Below, piece after piece: positions 6,452 through 7,905 of a stretch of DNA of 7,905 nucleotides. The notes below the pieces were generated by a model that saw only the letters and a program-made list of their open reading frames with translations, made no database searches and was not told the origin of the DNA. The DNA is from Betaproteobacteria bacterium (lineage in GTDB: Bacteria; Pseudomonadota; Gammaproteobacteria; Burkholderiales; SG8-39): assembly GCA_016867955.1 (NCBI GenBank), contig VGIE01000088.1, forward strand, positions 1-7,905, read 5' to 3'. Each line of letters starts with the position of its first letter. Positions within the stretch are counted from its first letter, which is position 1. The translations under genes and the position numbers were made by a program.

Positions 6452-7789
6452 ATGACCGACACCAGCCGATACGCCCTCCGCCGCGCCACGCTAGCGCGCC
6501 ACATGAGACACGGCATCGCCGTGATCCCGACGGCGCCCGAACGCCTGCGCAACCGCGACAGCGACTACCTCTACCGTTTCGACAGCTACTTCTACTACCT
6601 GACCGGGTTCACCGAGCCAGGCTCGCTGCTGGTGCTGCAGGCCGGCCCGGGCGCCGGTGGAAACGCCGGCGGCACCGACACCCGGGCCCTGCTGTTCTGT
6701 CGCGACAAGGACGCCGAGCGCGAAACCTGGGAGGGATTCCGCTGGGGGCCGGAGGCCGCGCGCGCCGAATTCGGCGTCGACGAGGCCTACTCGATCAATG
6801 CGCTCGAGGAGATGGCGCCCAAGTTGCTCGCCAACCAGCCAGCCCTCTACTACGCGCCGGGCGCGCAGGCCGACTGGGATGCGCGCATCATGGGCTGGCT
6901 GAACCAGGTGCGCGCGCAGGGTCGCACCGGGGTCACCGCGCCTGGCGAGATCCACGACGTACGCACGGTGCTCGACGAGATGCGGCTGCGCAAGGACGCT
7001 GCGGAAGTGGCCACCATGCGTGCCGCCGCGGCCATCTCGGCCGCAGCGCACCTCAAGGCCATGGGCGCCACGCGCCCCGGCCGAATGGAATTCGAGATCG
7101 AGGCCGAGCTGCTTTACGAATTCCGCCGTCGCGGCGCGCAGTACCCTGCCTACTGGCCCATCGTCGCGGGCGGCGCCAATGCCTGCATCCTGCATTACCG
7201 CGACAACAACAAGCCGCTTGCCGACGGCACCCTGCTGCTGATCGACGCCGGCTGCGAGCTCGACGGCTACGCATCGGACGTGACGCGCACCTGGCCGGTC
7301 AACGGCCGCTTCTCGGCGGCGCAGAAGGATGCCTACCAATTGGTGCTGGCCGCACAAGCGGCCGCGATTGCCGCCGTCAGGCCGGGCGTGCACTGGAATG
7401 CGCCGCACGATGCAGCCGTCAAGGTGCTGACACAGGGCTTCATCGACTTCGGCCTGTGCCAGGGCAGCGTGGACAAGGTCATCGAGACCGGGGACTACCG
7501 CCGCTTCTACATGCACCGTACCGGACACTGGCTGGGCCTGGACGTGCACGACGCCGGCGAATACAAGACGGCTGGCGAGTGGCGCGACCTCGCGCCGGGG
7601 ATGATGCTCACGGTCGAGCCCGGCTGCTACATCCGCCCCGCCGGGGACGTGCCCGAGCCATTCTGGAACATCGGCATCCGCATCGAGGACGACGTGCTGG
7701 TCACCGCCGCTGGTTGTGATGTCATCACCTCGGCAACGCCGAAATCCGTCGCCGACATCGAGCGCCTGGTCGGCCATGCCGCAACATAG
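6452..7789 (+). CDS. pepP: Xaa-Pro aminopeptidase PepP (aminopeptidase P, M24 family)
   Basis: A cytoplasmic metallopeptidase that removes an N-terminal residue preceding proline, normally with two Mn ions. The 445-residue product has the usual length (E. coli 441). An N-terminal aminopeptidase P domain (about 5-140, DSDYLYRFDSYFYYLTGFTEP) precedes a pita-bread catalytic domain (about 185-425). All five metal ligands can be placed: Asp265 (LIDAGCELDGY), Asp276 (SDVTRTWP), His359 (TGHWLGLDVHD), Glu389 (TVEPG) and Glu412 (RIEDD). The supporting His355 and His366 are present too. A Gly/Ala-rich stretch at about 64-76 looks like a small loop insertion. ATG at 6452 is the natural start; GGAAAG lies 12 bases upstream, a rather long spacing. 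The gene follows murU by 48 bases and precedes ubiH by 18, so an operon with both is likely. pepP-ubiH linkage is common in proteobacteria; I see no direct metabolic tie to MurNAc recycling. Confidence 0.97.
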   Translation: MTDTSRYALRRATLARHMRHGIAVIPTAPERLRNRDSDYLYRFDSYFYYLTGFTEPGSLLVLQAGPGAGGNAGGTDTRALLFCRDKDAERETWEGFRWGPEAARAEFGVDEAYSINALEEMAPKLLANQPALYYAPGAQADWDARIMGWLNQVRAQGRTGVTAPGEIHDVRTVLDEMRLRKDAAEVATMRAAAAISAAAHLKAMGATRPGRMEFEIEAELLYEFRRRGAQYPAYWPIVAGGANACILHYRDNNKPLADGTLLLIDAGCELDGYASDVTRTWPVNGRFSAAQKDAYQLVLAAQAAAIAAVRPGVHWNAPHDAAVKVLTQGFIDFGLCQGSVDKVIETGDYRRFYMHRTGHWLGLDVHDAGEYKTAGEWRDLAPGMMLTVEPGCYIRPAGDVPEPFWNIGIRIEDDVLVTAAGCDVITSATPKSVADIERLVGHAAT

Positions 7790-7807
7790 GCCGCCGGACG
7801 CGCGCGG

Positions 7808-7905
7808 ATGACAACGCCTCCCGATGCGTGCGGCGCCGCGCCTGCCGCGATGCATGACGTGATCATCGCCGGCGGCGGGCCAGTGGGATCGGTGCTGGCG
7901 CAGGC
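7808..7905 (+). CDS. ubiH: UbiH/UbiF-family FAD-dependent hydroxylase (N-terminus only; runs off window end)
   Basis: Only 32 codons are visible. They contain MHDVIIAGGGPVGSVLAQ, the N-terminal beta strand and GxGxxG dinucleotide-binding turn (GGGPVG at residues 22-27) of a flavin monooxygenase. In the UbiH/UbiF/VisC family this fold binds FAD for ring hydroxylation in ubiquinone synthesis. Position immediately after pepP supports UbiH, since pepP-ubiH is a frequent pair, but the residues present cannot separate UbiH from related hydroxylases. ATG at 7808 has GGA 9 bases upstream and adds a 14-residue Ala/Pro-rich tail. ATG at 7850 is in frame and starts directly at MHDVIIAGGG, which could be the true start. 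Confidence 0.8.
   Translation, partial: MTTPPDACGAAPAAMHDVIIAGGGPVGSVLAQ

Noticed and set aside
6423..6455. 10-codon open frame (MILPESNRAP) whose TGA overlaps the pepP ATG
   Set aside because: An ATGA overlap would fit a leader peptide, but no ribosome binding site precedes it, it has no run of regulatory codons, and such short frames arise readily by chance.
6491..7855. 454-codon open frame on the minus strand opposite pepP
   Set aside because: pepP has every catalytic residue in place, so this antisense frame is a composition artefact.
1..7905. Search for mobile elements, CRISPR arrays, tRNA/rRNA, riboswitches and defence genes
   Set aside because: No terminal inverted repeats, spaced direct repeats, transposase motifs or RNA-gene signatures were seen. 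The window is filled by conserved envelope, cofactor and peptidase genes with even codon use.

Overview
The window reads as a chromosomal cell-envelope locus of a GC-rich betaproteobacterium, most likely from the order Burkholderiales. This rests on strong third-position GC, the recognisable protein sequences, and gene order. A leftward lptD-surA-pdxA cluster facing a rightward amgK-murU-pepP-ubiH cluster is, from general knowledge, the arrangement around these genes in Bordetella/Burkholderia/Cupriavidus-type genomes. I cannot assign genus or species. I see no mobile elements, phage genes, CRISPR arrays, tRNA or rRNA.

Left part, minus strand (about 1-4363): lptD (outer-membrane LPS translocon), then surA (periplasmic chaperone/isomerase that helps fold outer-membrane proteins, LptD among them), then the 5' part of pdxA (pyridoxal phosphate synthesis), which leaves the window at base 1. 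The 106-base lptD-surA gap holds a very GC-rich 15-base dyad and, beside it, an AT-rich dyad.

Centre (4364-4598): a divergent control region of about 235 bases. It carries several short dyad symmetries, including two 13-base elements of the form CAAC-N3-GTTGG (CAAC arm preceded by C or G), plus a GTTGCGCAAC palindrome. A good ribosome binding site lies in front of a reading frame that has no ATG, GTG or TTG at the expected position.

Right part, plus strand (4599-7905): amgK (kinase for MurNAc/GlcNAc), overlapped by 4 bases by murU (MurNAc-1-phosphate uridylyltransferase). These are the two sugar-activating steps of the peptidoglycan recycling shortcut to UDP-MurNAc. Next come pepP (Xaa-Pro aminopeptidase) and the first 32 codons of a UbiH-type FAD hydroxylase for ubiquinone synthesis.

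The shared divergent region thus separates outer-membrane assembly genes from peptidoglycan recycling genes. All genes look intact and I found no convincing undescribed system. The points most worth a second look are the apparently non-canonical amgK start, the paired dyads in the divergent region, and the two-cysteine LptD.
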